A stretch of DNA of 46,255 nt. It comes from UBA969 sp041694635 (GTDB lineage: Bacteria > Planctomycetota > Planctomycetia > Gemmatales > Gemmataceae). The position numbers and the translations under genes are program-made. The stretch is taken from positions 1 to 46,255 of the forward strand of contig JBDNHI010000081.1 in the NCBI GenBank assembly GCA_041694635.1, written 5' to 3'. The notes beneath the pieces are model-generated. The model was not told the origin of the DNA. It made no database searches and saw nothing but the letters and a program-made list of their open reading frames with translations. Of this stretch, positions 33,458 to 43,135 are shown piece by piece; the stretch's first letter is position 1, and the number at the start of each line of letters is the position of its first letter.

Positions 33458-35008
33458 TTACTTGATAATCTTCATTTGCAGGTTACGAAATCGTACTGGG
33501 TCGCTATGGCCAGCAAACCCAAAATGACCTTCCTTAAGGTCTTTCCCCGGGTGTGGGCTCTTTGCCATATACTCGGTGATCTTGGAAAGATCGGTATCCA
33601 AGATGATGTTGCCGTTTAATTCAACCTTGATGGTAGAACCCTTAACGGTAACTTCTTGGAAGTTCCAAGTTCCAGCAGGGCGAAGGTAACCCCGATGAGC
33701 AGGTGCCATTCCGTAAGCACTGCCGTGGTATTGGCGTGCATCAAGCTTAGCATAACGGGCATCTTCGCTATCAAGAACTTGAAGTTCGGTCATACCGATG
33801 TAAGCAGCGTCAGCCTTTCCGCCCGGGTAGCGAATGGCAAGGCCATTGTTACCGCCTGGAGGGACCATAAATTCAAGCCTAGAGACAAAGTCTGCATATT
33901 TCTTTTCGGTATAAAGAACGCCGCCTTTACCTTTTTTGCACTGGATAGAATCTTCAACAACTTCGTAGTTATCGTTAGCCCCGATCCATCCTTTAAGAGT
34001 TTTGCCATCGAAGATGCTTTCAAAACCTGAATTGCCCTTGCTAGCAAGGTATTTGGTAGCATCAGTAGGTGAAAGTTCTTTGATGAAGATATTCTTCCAT
34101 CGGATTTCGCTGCCGTGTGTTTGTAGTTGAATCGCACCTTTAGCAAGAAGGGGGGTCTTGCGATCGAAATAATTTTCTAGAACAGCGTTATCAACAACAA
34201 GCTTATCATTAAGATAAACGGTGGTACGAGCCCCAACTTGAATGATGCGAAATTTGTTCCATTCGCCTAAAGGCTTGTCAGCAAGAACAAGAGGGTCTTT
34301 TCCAGAAGTGCCTGGGGAATTATTCCAGAGTCCGCCTGAACCTTTATCAGCGCCAATCTTGAATTTTTCCTTATCGGTGTAATCCCAGATTTGTACTTGT
34401 GGCGTGTATTTAAGGTAGATCCCGCTATCGCCCTTAGGCAACATTTTGTATTCGAGGTGAAGTTCGTAATCGTTAAATTCTTTTTCGGTGGTGAGGTAAA
34501 GCCCCTTACCATCGTTTACGATTTCATTGCCTTCAACTTTCCAATGGGCAAGGATATCTTTCATATCTGTTTCTTTTTTCTTGGCTTGTTCAGCAGGGGG
34601 AAGTGCTTTGAACTTGCGGGGATCTGATGTGCCAAAGCCCCACCAATTGCTAAAATCTTTGCCATTAAAGAGATTCACAAACCCAGCAGGAGGGGTCGAT
34701 GCATCCGAGGAACTTACTTTCTTAGGTTCAACTTTAGGAGTGTCTTTGGGAACTTCCTTTTTTGGTTCAACTTTAGGAGTGTCCTTGGGAACTTCCTTTT
34801 TTGGTTCAACTTTAGGAGTGTCCTTAGGGACTTCCTTTTTTGGTTCCTGAGTTGTTACGGCATCGGCGCAAACAGGTTCGGCTTTCCGTTTAGAAAATAA
34901 TTTACTTAGAACGCCACGGTCTCGCTCTGAAGCAATGGAAGAATTATCAACGATAAAAAATCCAAGTGGAACTGCTGCAAAGAAAGCAGCGGATAAATAC
35001 TTACGCAT
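33458..35008 (-). CDS. Double DUF1080 protein with Lys/Pro repeat linker, secreted
   Basis: 516 residues from ATG 35008, which has GAGGT seven nt upstream and heads a signal peptide (LSAAFFAAVPLGFFIV). After the signal comes a short motif (ERDRGVLSKLFSKRK) similar to one in the other DUF1080 protein. Next is a linker of three 13-residue units (VPKDTPKVEPKKE), encoded by 39-bp repeats at 34725-34841. Two DUF1080 domains follow: the first (GFVNLFNGKDFSNWWGFG ... EIRWKNIFIKEL) at about residues 105-320, the second (GFESIFDGKTLKGWIG ... VRFRNLQMKIIK) at about 328-516. It probably binds or cleaves glycans in the periplasm or at the surface. Monocistronic. Confidence 0.9.
   Translation of the reverse strand: MRKYLSAAFFAAVPLGFFIVDNSSIASERDRGVLSKLFSKRKAEPVCADAVTTQEPKKEVPKDTPKVEPKKEVPKDTPKVEPKKEVPKDTPKVEPKKVSSSDASTPPAGFVNLFNGKDFSNWWGFGTSDPRKFKALPPAEQAKKKETDMKDILAHWKVEGNEIVNDGKGLYLTTEKEFNDYELHLEYKMLPKGDSGIYLKYTPQVQIWDYTDKEKFKIGADKGSGGLWNNSPGTSGKDPLVLADKPLGEWNKFRIIQVGARTTVYLNDKLVVDNAVLENYFDRKTPLLAKGAIQLQTHGSEIRWKNIFIKELSPTDATKYLASKGNSGFESIFDGKTLKGWIGANDNYEVVEDSIQCKKGKGGVLYTEKKYADFVSRLEFMVPPGGNNGLAIRYPGGKADAAYIGMTELQVLDSEDARYAKLDARQYHGSAYGMAPAHRGYLRPAGTWNFQEVTVKGSTIKVELNGNIILDTDLSKITEYMAKSPHPGKDLKEGHFGFAGHSDPVRFRNLQMKIIK
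34725..34841 (-). repeat. Three 39-bp tandem repeats in the DUF1080 linker
   Basis: Units at 34725-34763, 34764-34802 and 34803-34841 differ at only a few bases and keep frame, each encoding 13 residues of the basic Pro/Glu/Lys linker. The near identity implies recent expansion and a variable linker length between strains. Confidence 0.9.
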
Positions 35009-35440
35009 AGTTATGACCTCAAAAGTAAAACAGAAGGTGGGATAAATCCACATACAGAGAATTAAAGTTAAATGAGGTACAATGACAAAGCCAGTAAAAA
35101 TTGTTAATCTGTGAGGAATTTAAGGGTTTGTCATTGGCATAATCGCAACGCTACATTTTTGCCCAGTCCCAAACAATGAAATCGTGCCTGAATAGGCGTA
35201 TTTTATCCTGCAACCATTAGCCAGCTTTTTACTAATCCAAGGCTTATAAACCCTTCTGACTTTTACCCGTACAGGCATTTTATTCGGGTTTGAAGGTTGC
35301 CTTTTCCCTTCTTTTACGGTTCAATTCCTATCAATAAGTGATAATTTATTGGAAGAAATTGGCCCGATTCCTAATCTAGTCTTGTAAAGTTTCTAATCTA
35401 AACTTGTAAAGTTACGATAAGTATTTTCAGGAGATTTGGT
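35009..35440. other. Divergent promoter region upstream of the serine operon
   Basis: A 432-nt gap between the divergent double-DUF1080 gene and the aminotransferase gene. I see no gene. The segment next to the aminotransferase contains a 22-bp direct repeat (listed separately). A T-arm-like GGTTCAATTCC at about 35318-35328 lacks the pairing needed for a tRNA. Confidence 0.5.
35371..35414 (+). repeat. 22-bp direct repeat upstream of aminotransferase-serA operon
   Basis: Units 35371-35392 and 35393-35414 share CTAATCTA and CTTGTAAAGTT and differ at three positions. They end 26 nt before the aminotransferase ATG, overlapping where the promoter should be. They could be a tandem regulator-binding site or a simple duplication. 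Confidence 0.6.
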
Positions 35441-36595
35441 ATGTTAAAGCAGCGTTTGATGACCCCAGGGCCAACCCCCGTTCCCGAAGAAACCCTCTTA
35501 GAACTCGCACGCCCTGTTACTTTCCATCGCTCTAGTCAATTTCGTGCCATCCTCTCCGAAGTTCTCGAAGATCTAAAGTATGTCTATTGCACCAAAAATC
35601 TGGTGCTACCCCTGACCTGCTCGGGCACGGGTGGTATGGAAGCTGCAATCTGCAATACCGTGGGCCCCGGTGCGAAAGCTATTTGTCTGATTTCTGGTAG
35701 ATGGGGCGAACGCTGGCGCAATATTTGTAAAGCCTATGGCGTAACCGCTATTGAAGTGACTTGCCCCTATGGCAAATCGATCACCCCCGCGCAGCTAGAA
35801 AAAGCCCTTGCCGATCATCCTGATGCTCAGATTGTTTGCGCCACCCTTTGTGAAACCGCAACGGGTGCCCGTAATGATATCCAAGCCTTTGGCGCTATCC
35901 TTAAAAATAAACCTCAGATTCTTATCGTCGATGCCATCAGCGGGCTTGGCGTTATGGAATGTAGGACCGATGATTGGGGCGTTGATATGTGCGTCACAGG
36001 TTCGCAAAAAGCTTTAATGCTTCCAGCGGGCCTCGCATTTATTTCTGTTTCCGATAAAGCTTGGAAAATGATTGATGCCAACACCCAGCAAAAATCTTTC
36101 TACTTCGATTTAAAAAAGTATCGTGAAAACCTCAAGAGCAACGATACGCCATTTACTCCTGCCAACACATTAGTGAAAGCCTTGCGCCATAGCTTGAAAA
36201 TGCTACGCGCTGAAGGCATTGAAAATACTTGGGCCCGACATACTCGAATGGCTAAGGCTTGTAGAGCCGGCCTTGATGCTATCAACTTAAAACTGATGGC
36301 GGAAGTTCCGGTCGATGGCCTTACCGTTGCTTATGTCCCCGAAGGAATCGATGGTGCAGAAATCCTTGCCAGACTCGAAAAAGGTTATGGCGTGAAGGTG
36401 GCTGGTGGACAAGATACTTTAAAGGGTAAAATTATCCGCGTTGCCCATATGGGCTATATGGATATGTTCGATGTCCTTACTGCTGTTAGCGCTATCGAAA
36501 TGGTTCTCTTAGAACTTGGACATAAGTTTCAATCCGGCGCTGGCGTTGCTGCTGTTCAAATATCTCTTGCTTCTTCTCTTAAGCCCAAAGCTTAG
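35441..36595 (+). CDS. Class V aminotransferase (SerC-like role / serine-glyoxylate type)
   Basis: 384 residues of PLP fold type I, class V. LMTPGPTPVPEE at the N-terminus, TCSGTGGMEAAI for cofactor-phosphate binding, LIVDAISGLG with Asp164, and the Schiff-base lysine in TGSQKALMLPAG (Lys190). This is the alanine-glyoxylate/serine-pyruvate aminotransferase subgroup, not canonical SerC. It is followed 21 nt later by serA. That pairing, known from other bacteria and archaea lacking normal serC, suggests it converts 3-phosphohydroxypyruvate to phosphoserine. The ribosome site is AGGAGA eight nt upstream. Cytoplasmic. A glyoxylate-linked role is the alternative. Confidence 0.9.
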   Translation: MLKQRLMTPGPTPVPEETLLELARPVTFHRSSQFRAILSEVLEDLKYVYCTKNLVLPLTCSGTGGMEAAICNTVGPGAKAICLISGRWGERWRNICKAYGVTAIEVTCPYGKSITPAQLEKALADHPDAQIVCATLCETATGARNDIQAFGAILKNKPQILIVDAISGLGVMECRTDDWGVDMCVTGSQKALMLPAGLAFISVSDKAWKMIDANTQQKSFYFDLKKYRENLKSNDTPFTPANTLVKALRHSLKMLRAEGIENTWARHTRMAKACRAGLDAINLKLMAEVPVDGLTVAYVPEGIDGAEILARLEKGYGVKVAGGQDTLKGKIIRVAHMGYMDMFDVLTAVSAIEMVLLELGHKFQSGAGVAAVQISLASSLKPKA

Positions 36596-36616
36596 TTCCT
36601 TCTGGAGTTTTTTTCT

Positions 36617-38239
36617 ATGCCTAGGGTTTTAATCAGCGATAAAATGGAATTACCCGGTCTCGAAATCTTGCGCAATGCAGGCATCGAACTGGATGAACGA
36701 CCCGGCCTCAAAGGCGAAGATCTTAAAGCCGCTCTTCAACTCGCTGATGGCGTCGTCGTTCGAAGTGGTACTCGCATAACAGCCGACCTTATCGAAAACC
36801 CAGGTAAGCTTAAAGTCGTGGTTCGTGGTGGCGTTGGTGTTGATAATATTGATGTTGCGGCTGCTACCCGTAAGGGTATTGTTGTAATGAACACCCCTGA
36901 TGCTAATACTTTTAGCACCGCAGAACATACCATCAGCCTTTTAATGTCGCTTGCAAGGCATGTTCCCGCAGCGGATGCCAGTATGAGGGCAGGGAAGTGG
37001 GAAAAGAGTAAGTTTTTAGGGTGTCAATTATCGGGAAAAACTCTGGGCGTGCTGGGCCTTGGCCGTATCGGCCGGGAAGTCGCTCGTAGGGCAGCTAACG
37101 GCCTCGATATGAAAGTGGTTGGCTTCGATCCTGTTCTTGCGCCATCCGCTGCCACTCAGCTTGGCATAGAAACCTACGCTTCCATCGATGAAATTCTTCC
37201 TATTTGCGATTTCATCACCGTGCATACTCCGCTTACCGAACAAACGAAAGATATGATTGGCGCACGCCAAATTGCTTTACTTCCCAAAGGCGCACGGGTA
37301 ATTAACTGTGCTCGAGGTGGGATCATCAACGAACAAGCCGTGGTCGATGCTCTAAAATCTGGCCATCTTGCAGGCGCTGCTTTTGATGTCTTTGTTGAAG
37401 AGCCCATCACACCAGATCATCCGTTTTTAAAGATGCCTAATGTTGTTATTACGCCTCACCTTGGCGCTGCTACTGCCGAAGCTCAGTTGCTCGTTGCGAA
37501 GGAATCTGCCCAATTGTTAGTCGATTTCTTGTGCAAGGGAATAGTCCGATTTGCAGTGAATATGGGCGCAATGGATCGGGCCGAAATGGAAGAAATGCGA
37601 CCCTTCGTCGATCTGGCTTACCGCCTTGGCCTTATGGCTGCACAAGTGAATAAAGGCTCGATTAGCAGGGCCGAAATTCATTATCGTGGCGATATCGCTA
37701 AACGCTCGACCCGACTCGTCTCTAGCGCCTTTGCCGCGGGTCTTCTCGAACGAGGGATGGAACAACAGGTTAATATCGTCAATGCTCGTATGCTTGCCAG
37801 CGAGCGGGGCATCGATATCGTGGAACAAGCCACCATTGAAAAAGGCGATTTTAGTTCTCTTATTAAAGTCTCTATCCAAAGTGGCAAAGATAATATCACG
37901 ATTGCTGGTACACTTTTTGGCAACCAATACCTGCGCTTGGTTCAGTTCGGGTCGCACCGGCTTGATGCCCATATGGATGGCGTCCTTTTAATCTTCACCC
38001 ACAAAGATGTTCCTGGCTTGATAGGCCACATCGGCACCATTTGTGGCAAGCATTCCGTCAACATCGCTCAGATGAATGTAGGCAGGCAAAACCAAGGCGG
38101 CGAAGCTATCGCTGTGCTTAACCTTGATGCTCGACCCCCAGAAGCTGTTCTTAAAGAAGTTGCTAGCCATCCTCAAATTCACGCAGTCACCGTCGTTGAC
38201 CTTCCACTTGCTGGTCAAATGCCTTCTTGGTTTGCCTAA
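36617..38239 (+). CDS. serA: D-3-phosphoglycerate dehydrogenase, long form with ASB and ACT domains
   Basis: 540 residues, the full bacterial long-form length. The substrate/NAD core (residues 1-310) has VVVRGGVGVDNIDV, the NAD-binding GVLGLGRIGREVARRA with Asp171, and the catalytic set Arg233 (NCARGG), Glu262 (VEEP) and His281 (TPHLGAAT). Residues about 315-450 are the ASB domain, and about 460-530 the ACT domain (LLIFTHKDVPGLIGHIGTI), which usually binds serine for feedback inhibition. It oxidises 3-phosphoglycerate in the first step of serine synthesis. Second gene of the operon with the aminotransferase. Codons 424-540 are duplicated at 43644-43997 and the last 30 nt again at 44144-44173. 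No strong terminator follows. Confidence 0.96.
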   Translation: MPRVLISDKMELPGLEILRNAGIELDERPGLKGEDLKAALQLADGVVVRSGTRITADLIENPGKLKVVVRGGVGVDNIDVAAATRKGIVVMNTPDANTFSTAEHTISLLMSLARHVPAADASMRAGKWEKSKFLGCQLSGKTLGVLGLGRIGREVARRAANGLDMKVVGFDPVLAPSAATQLGIETYASIDEILPICDFITVHTPLTEQTKDMIGARQIALLPKGARVINCARGGIINEQAVVDALKSGHLAGAAFDVFVEEPITPDHPFLKMPNVVITPHLGAATAEAQLLVAKESAQLLVDFLCKGIVRFAVNMGAMDRAEMEEMRPFVDLAYRLGLMAAQVNKGSISRAEIHYRGDIAKRSTRLVSSAFAAGLLERGMEQQVNIVNARMLASERGIDIVEQATIEKGDFSSLIKVSIQSGKDNITIAGTLFGNQYLRLVQFGSHRLDAHMDGVLLIFTHKDVPGLIGHIGTICGKHSVNIAQMNVGRQNQGGEAIAVLNLDARPPEAVLKEVASHPQIHAVTVVDLPLAGQMPSWFA

Positions 38240-38440
38240 AGACTGGCGACCCAAGATAGCATTAGCCAATTGAAATGTAACCATTGGCCCTAGTCTTAAT
38301 CGCCCTTTGCGCCTTCAAAACATAGACAAAAAAGATAAGACCTATTATCGGTAAGTTGCTTCAATAAAGCTAAATGCAGCTAGGGTAAGATTTTTAATTA
38401 CTCACCTTAATGAAACAGGTCTAAAAACTTTAGTGATGTT

Positions 38441-39880
38441 TTATACAAGAATCTCTTTTATCACCTGCCCATGCACATCGGTTAGGCGGAAGTCGCGGCC
38501 TTGATAGCGATAAGTTAATTTTTCATGATCATAGCCTAGGCAATGCAGAATCGTTGCATTAAGATCGTGAATGTGTATCGGTTTTTGAGTGATGTTATAA
38601 CCAAAATCATCCGTTTCACCATAAACAATACCGGGCTTGATACCGCCGCCCGCCAACCAAACCGAGAAACATCGCCCATGATGATCTCTGCCATATTCTG
38701 TTTGTAATCCACCCTGCCCATAAACGGTACGGCCGAATTCGCCTGCCCAGACAACCAAAGTTTCATCCAACATGCCACGCTGTTTAAGATCCCAGATTAA
38801 TGCGGCTTGTGCTTGATCCACATCCAAAGCTTGTTTGGGAATGTTCGTGGGCAATCCACCATGAAGATCCCATCCCCGATGATAAAGTTGAACGCAACGC
38901 ACGCCAGATTCAAGTAAACGACGGGCCAGCAAACAGTTCGATGCAAACGATCCAGCTCGCTTAGAATCTTCACCGTAAAGCTGAAAAGTTTTGTTTGATT
39001 CGGTTGATAAATCGGTAAGCTTGGGCACCGATGTTTGCATCCGAAATGCCATCTCATATTGGGCAATACGCGTGGCGATTTCTGGATCCCCGGTTTCTTT
39101 AAACTGCGTGGCGTTAAGCTTGGCTATGCCATCGAGCATAGTTCTGCGCAAGTTGCGATCTATGCCCGGGGGGTCTGAAAGATACAATACAGGGTCGCCA
39201 CTACTACGCAGCTTCACCCCTTGATGATTGGAAGGCAGAAAACCACTTCCCCATAATCGTTCTAGCAGGCCTTGATTCGCATCTTTGCCGGAACCATGCG
39301 AGATTAAAACAATGAATGCGGGCAGATCTTCTGCTTCGCTTCCCAAGCCATAGCTTAGCCACGCCCCCAACGATGGCCTTCCTGGTTGTTGCGATCCCGT
39401 CTGGATGAAAGTGATGGCTGGGTCGTGGTTGATCGCTTCTGTATGCATAGATCGAATCAAGCAGATTTCATCGATTACTTTTGCGGTGTGTGGTAATAGG
39501 CTGCTGATCCAAGTTCCTGATTTTCCAGCTTGATTGAATTCAAATTTAGGCGCAATGACCGGGAAGCTTTTCTGCCCTGATGTCATACCAGTTAGCCGCT
39601 GGCCTTGACGGATGGAATCTGGAAGTTCGGTCCCGTGAAATTTTTTAAGCTTTGGTTTGTAGTCTAAGAGTTCCAAGTGTGAAGGTCCACCGGATTGAAA
39701 AAGGTATATAACCCGCTTTGCCTTGGGTGCAAAATGCGTGAGGTGATTCAAGGCGTTTGCTTGGGCTTTGGCATCCTTGGCAAGCAACCCCGCGATTGCT
39801 GCGGTTCCCAAAGCAGATGCTGAATGATTCAAAAAAGCCCTACGGCGCATCTGTTGGTTGAAAGCAATTAATGGGTTCAT
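38441..39880 (-). CDS. DUF1501 protein, Tat-exported
   Basis: 479 residues. The N-terminus is a twin-arginine signal (MRRRAFLNHSASALGTAA, then LLAKDAKAQA). The body matches DUF1501: RVIYLFQSGGPSHLELLDYKP, IDEICLIRSMHTEAINHDPA, PSLGAWLSYGLG, LPAFIVLISHG, FASNCLLARRLLESGVRCVQLYHRGWDLHG, LVVWAGEFGRT and GYNITQKPIHIHDLNATILHCLG. The fold is related to alkaline-phosphatase/sulfatase superfamily enzymes. It is nearly always paired with a DUF1549/DUF1553 cytochrome protein in Planctomycetes, as here (upstream on the same strand, 57-nt gap). The pair's substrate is unknown. Confidence 0.93.
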   Translation of the reverse strand: MNPLIAFNQQMRRRAFLNHSASALGTAAIAGLLAKDAKAQANALNHLTHFAPKAKRVIYLFQSGGPSHLELLDYKPKLKKFHGTELPDSIRQGQRLTGMTSGQKSFPVIAPKFEFNQAGKSGTWISSLLPHTAKVIDEICLIRSMHTEAINHDPAITFIQTGSQQPGRPSLGAWLSYGLGSEAEDLPAFIVLISHGSGKDANQGLLERLWGSGFLPSNHQGVKLRSSGDPVLYLSDPPGIDRNLRRTMLDGIAKLNATQFKETGDPEIATRIAQYEMAFRMQTSVPKLTDLSTESNKTFQLYGEDSKRAGSFASNCLLARRLLESGVRCVQLYHRGWDLHGGLPTNIPKQALDVDQAQAALIWDLKQRGMLDETLVVWAGEFGRTVYGQGGLQTEYGRDHHGRCFSVWLAGGGIKPGIVYGETDDFGYNITQKPIHIHDLNATILHCLGYDHEKLTYRYQGRDFRLTDVHGQVIKEILV

Positions 39881-39937
39881 TGGTTCGTTTCCTGTTCGCA
39901 GTTCTTAAACTTATATGCAGAATAATCGTTAGAGCAT

Positions 39938-42900
39938 TTACGGTTTCGATATCGTCTCATCTAGATTTAATATCAAGCAAGTAATGGTGGTCCAAGCCGC
40001 TAGGATTGACACATTCAATTTTTCATTTCGCTTTGAATACCCTATTGATGTTAAATTGTTGGCAGCAACCAGATCCGATGTAAAGCGCTTCTCTGCTGTT
40101 TGTAATATTTTTAAAAGCACTTCCACTTCCTCGGCTTTTGGTGATCTGCAAAGTGCCATCTGAAAAGCCAATTCGAATCGTGCTTGATTGTCGTTTGTTT
40201 TTAGCAAGATTTGTTCAGCAAACTTTCGGCCAGCTTCTACATAGGTAGGATCGTTTAAAAGCACCAGGGCTTGCAATGGGGTGTTGGTGCGCGCCCTGCG
40301 AATGACACAGGTTTCTCGGTCGGGGGCATCAAATGCAGCCATTCCCGGGGGTGGGCAGGTTCTTTTCCAGAAGGTGTACATACTGCGCCGATACAAGCCC
40401 TCTCCTAAATCTGCCTTGTATTTTTCCCGTCGCTCTACCGAGACATCTTCCCACAAGCCATCTGGTTGATAGGGTTTGACACTTGGGCCGCCAAGTTGAT
40501 CTACCAGCAGTCCGCTAATTGCTAGGGCATTATCGCGAACCGTTTCTGCAGGCAATCGACTTCGAGTGCCATGGCTAAGGTGCCGATTTCGTGGGTCTTT
40601 CTCCGATGCGATTGCATTCGTGTTTGAAGATTGCCGGTATGTTGCAGAAAGTACGATTTGTTTTAAGATATCTCGCATGTTCCAGTTTTTCTTGATAAGT
40701 TCCAATGCCAGCCAGTCCAGCAATTCTGGATGACTTGGTAGCGCCCCCTGAATACCAAAGTCTTCAGCCGTTTCCACCAATCCAGTTCCAAAAATCATCT
40801 CCCACCACCGGTTGATTGCAACGCGGGAAGTAAGTGGGTGATTAGGATTTGTAAGCCATTGTGCAAGTTCAAGTCTGGTTGAAACGGTGGTGGGCAATGC
40901 AGCAAAAATTCCTGGAACACCAGGTGTAACCACTTCTCCAAGTTGATCGTATTGCCCTCGTTTTAAAATGTGGGTGGGGCGACGAGGCGACATTTCCCCC
41001 ATCACCATCGTTAACGGCATAGCTTTTTCTAACTCTGCTAATTTTTTTGGAATTTCTAACAACTCTGCTTTGATCTGTTTTGCTTGCGTGTCTACATATT
41101 CAATATAATAAGATTTCAATTGTTCTGATTGAAGGGCAGAACGATTTGCAGGAGCAACTAGCAGAATTTCTTTAAGGCCTTGGATGGTTTCGCCTTTAGA
41201 AAATTGTGCCGCATCTTTCGGGCTCAGAACCGTAGAAAATAAGCGAACATCATCAATTTTTCCTGTAAAGGGAATAGAGGCTTGGCGCAGGCCAATGTGG
41301 AAGGGTTTTTCTGTTTTAAGAGTCCCTTCTAGCTTATTGTTTGTCGTTACTTCAAGTTCCTGAACTTTCCCATCTACATATATTTTTACACCCGATGCTT
41401 TTCGTGATCCATCATAGGTCACAGTAATATGGTGCCACGCATCTAAGGTTAATGCGTTTTTCGTAACAACTTTAAACCCGCTATCAGGCCAATGATTGAT
41501 GAAATGGCTGGCAACTTTACCACCTTCAAGAATAACATCGTAGCCCCGGTAAGCATTGGCATCATCCATTTTTGACAACACGGTACCGGCTTGCTTGCTG
41601 GTTGGGAAGATCCATACAGCGAAAGAGCAAGTCTGGTCACTTTCAAATATGCCCGTGTCATTTGCACAAATATGGGTGGTGCCATCAAATTGCAAGGCTT
41701 TACCAATGCGGCCAGGCACCGATGTGAATGTGCCTTTTATCGTGCCAGCATTTTGATTTGGTATAGTATTGGTAATGGTTGGGCCCTTGGCATCATCCAA
41801 GGGAAAATGTGCCACCAGCCCCACCGGGCCAGCAGATTCAATTTGTTCTTTGCTCAATGACACTTCCCATTTGGTAATGTCGGTATCAATTTCCATTGAA
41901 CGCTTTTTCAGTCGGCGGGTCAGTTCTTCGTTGCTTGCCTCGAGCTTCGATTTTTCTGCCATCTGGGATGCGGTTGGAACTTTCAGCAACGGTTCTGCCA
42001 TACGGCCTTGGCTATACGACACCAATTTGTCTGGGATGTTGTTGAAGTACGCTGCGAACCGATAATAATCCTTCTGTGTCAATGGATCATATTTGTGATC
42101 ATGGCAACGCGCACACTGCATTGATAAACCTAGAAATACCGTGGCAGAAGTGTGAACCCGGTCTGCCACATATTCCACCCGGTATTCTTCTTCAATGATT
42201 CCACCTTCCGTGGTAAGCACATGATTACGATTAAAACCGGTAGCAACTTTCTGGCTTAATGTTGCATTGGGAATTAGATCGCCTGCAATCTGTGCGGTTA
42301 GAAATTCATCGTAAGGCATATTCTTGTTGAAGGCTTGAATCACCCAGTCTCGCCAAGGCCAAAGCGTTCGCATTTCATCATTGTTGTAGCCGTTGGTGTC
42401 TGCATAACGGGCGGCATCGAGCCAGTGCATTGCCATCCGTTCGGCATGCCGATTCGAATTCAACAAACGATCAGCAATGCGTTCATAGGCGCCTTCTGAT
42501 TTATCTGAAAGGAATAATTTCATTTCCTCTAGGGTTGGTGGTAATCCGGTAAGATCAAGCGTTACCCTACGAAGCCAAGTGTTGCGATTTGTTTCAGGTG
42601 TAGGCGGAAGCCCTACTGCCTCGAGCTTTTGAAGTATAAAATAATCGATCTCATTTCTTGGCCAGGTAGTTAATTTAACCTTAGGCAGGGTTGGTGATTT
42701 TCGGGGTGGCACAAATGCCCAGTGTTCTGCGTAGGGCGCCCCTTCCGAAATCCATTGTTTCAAAGTTTTTCTTTGGGAATCAGTCAAGGGCTTATTAAAC
42801 GAAAGGGGTGGCATCTGGGATTTGTCGTTGGCTTCGATGCGGGTTATCATCTCACTAGCTGCGGGATCATTTGGAACAATGGCATGATCATTGCTTTTTG

Positions 42901-43135
42901 TTTTTGCAAGGGCCGCTGAACGCAGATCCAATCTTAGCTTTGCTTTTCGCGAAGATTCATCTTGCCCGTGGCAATTCCAGCAATGATTTGCAAGTATCGG
43001 GCGAACATCACGGTTGAAATCAATCTTGGATGCGGGTTCTTGTGCCATTAAAGGCAAGGCACAGAAAGCAAAGAATAGTAAGCAAATTGCAAGATGGATT
43101 ATGGCGCATAGAGTTCTATTGGTTGAATTTGGCAT
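39938..43135 (-). CDS. PSCyt1-PSCyt2-LamG-PSD1 (DUF1549/DUF1553) protein
   Basis: 1065 residues from ATG 43135, which puts a hydrophobic leader (LAICLLFFAFCALPLMAQ) near the N-terminus; an in-frame TTG at 43192 is less likely. A PSCyt1 cytochrome-c domain has one CxxCH (NHCWNCHGQDESS, Cys52/Cys55/His56). PSCyt2 (DUF1549) follows, with WLRRVTLDLTGLPPT and MQCARCHDHKYDPLTQKDYY (a second CxxCH). A concanavalin-like LamG domain is inserted at about residues 440-620 (VAHFPLDDAKG, HHITVTYDGS, GKIDDVRLFS). PSD1 (DUF1553) closes with TSRVAINRWWEMIFGTGLVET and FDAPDRETCVIRRARTNTPLQAL. Periplasmic redox protein, perhaps for glycans given the LamG insert. Paired with the DUF1501 gene. Confidence 0.93.
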   Translation of the reverse strand: MPNSTNRTLCAIIHLAICLLFFAFCALPLMAQEPASKIDFNRDVRPILANHCWNCHGQDESSRKAKLRLDLRSAALAKTKSNDHAIVPNDPAASEMITRIEANDKSQMPPLSFNKPLTDSQRKTLKQWISEGAPYAEHWAFVPPRKSPTLPKVKLTTWPRNEIDYFILQKLEAVGLPPTPETNRNTWLRRVTLDLTGLPPTLEEMKLFLSDKSEGAYERIADRLLNSNRHAERMAMHWLDAARYADTNGYNNDEMRTLWPWRDWVIQAFNKNMPYDEFLTAQIAGDLIPNATLSQKVATGFNRNHVLTTEGGIIEEEYRVEYVADRVHTSATVFLGLSMQCARCHDHKYDPLTQKDYYRFAAYFNNIPDKLVSYSQGRMAEPLLKVPTASQMAEKSKLEASNEELTRRLKKRSMEIDTDITKWEVSLSKEQIESAGPVGLVAHFPLDDAKGPTITNTIPNQNAGTIKGTFTSVPGRIGKALQFDGTTHICANDTGIFESDQTCSFAVWIFPTSKQAGTVLSKMDDANAYRGYDVILEGGKVASHFINHWPDSGFKVVTKNALTLDAWHHITVTYDGSRKASGVKIYVDGKVQELEVTTNNKLEGTLKTEKPFHIGLRQASIPFTGKIDDVRLFSTVLSPKDAAQFSKGETIQGLKEILLVAPANRSALQSEQLKSYYIEYVDTQAKQIKAELLEIPKKLAELEKAMPLTMVMGEMSPRRPTHILKRGQYDQLGEVVTPGVPGIFAALPTTVSTRLELAQWLTNPNHPLTSRVAINRWWEMIFGTGLVETAEDFGIQGALPSHPELLDWLALELIKKNWNMRDILKQIVLSATYRQSSNTNAIASEKDPRNRHLSHGTRSRLPAETVRDNALAISGLLVDQLGGPSVKPYQPDGLWEDVSVERREKYKADLGEGLYRRSMYTFWKRTCPPPGMAAFDAPDRETCVIRRARTNTPLQALVLLNDPTYVEAGRKFAEQILLKTNDNQARFELAFQMALCRSPKAEEVEVLLKILQTAEKRFTSDLVAANNLTSIGYSKRNEKLNVSILAAWTTITCLILNLDETISKP

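Noticed and set aside
35250..35330. Possible tRNA, suggested by GGTTCAATTCC
   Set aside because: The flanking bases do not pair as a T stem and no acceptor, D or anticodon stem can be built.
38265..38288. GCCAAT/ATTGGC pair after serA as the serA terminator
   Set aside because: Only a 6-bp stem with a 12-nt loop and no T run; too weak.
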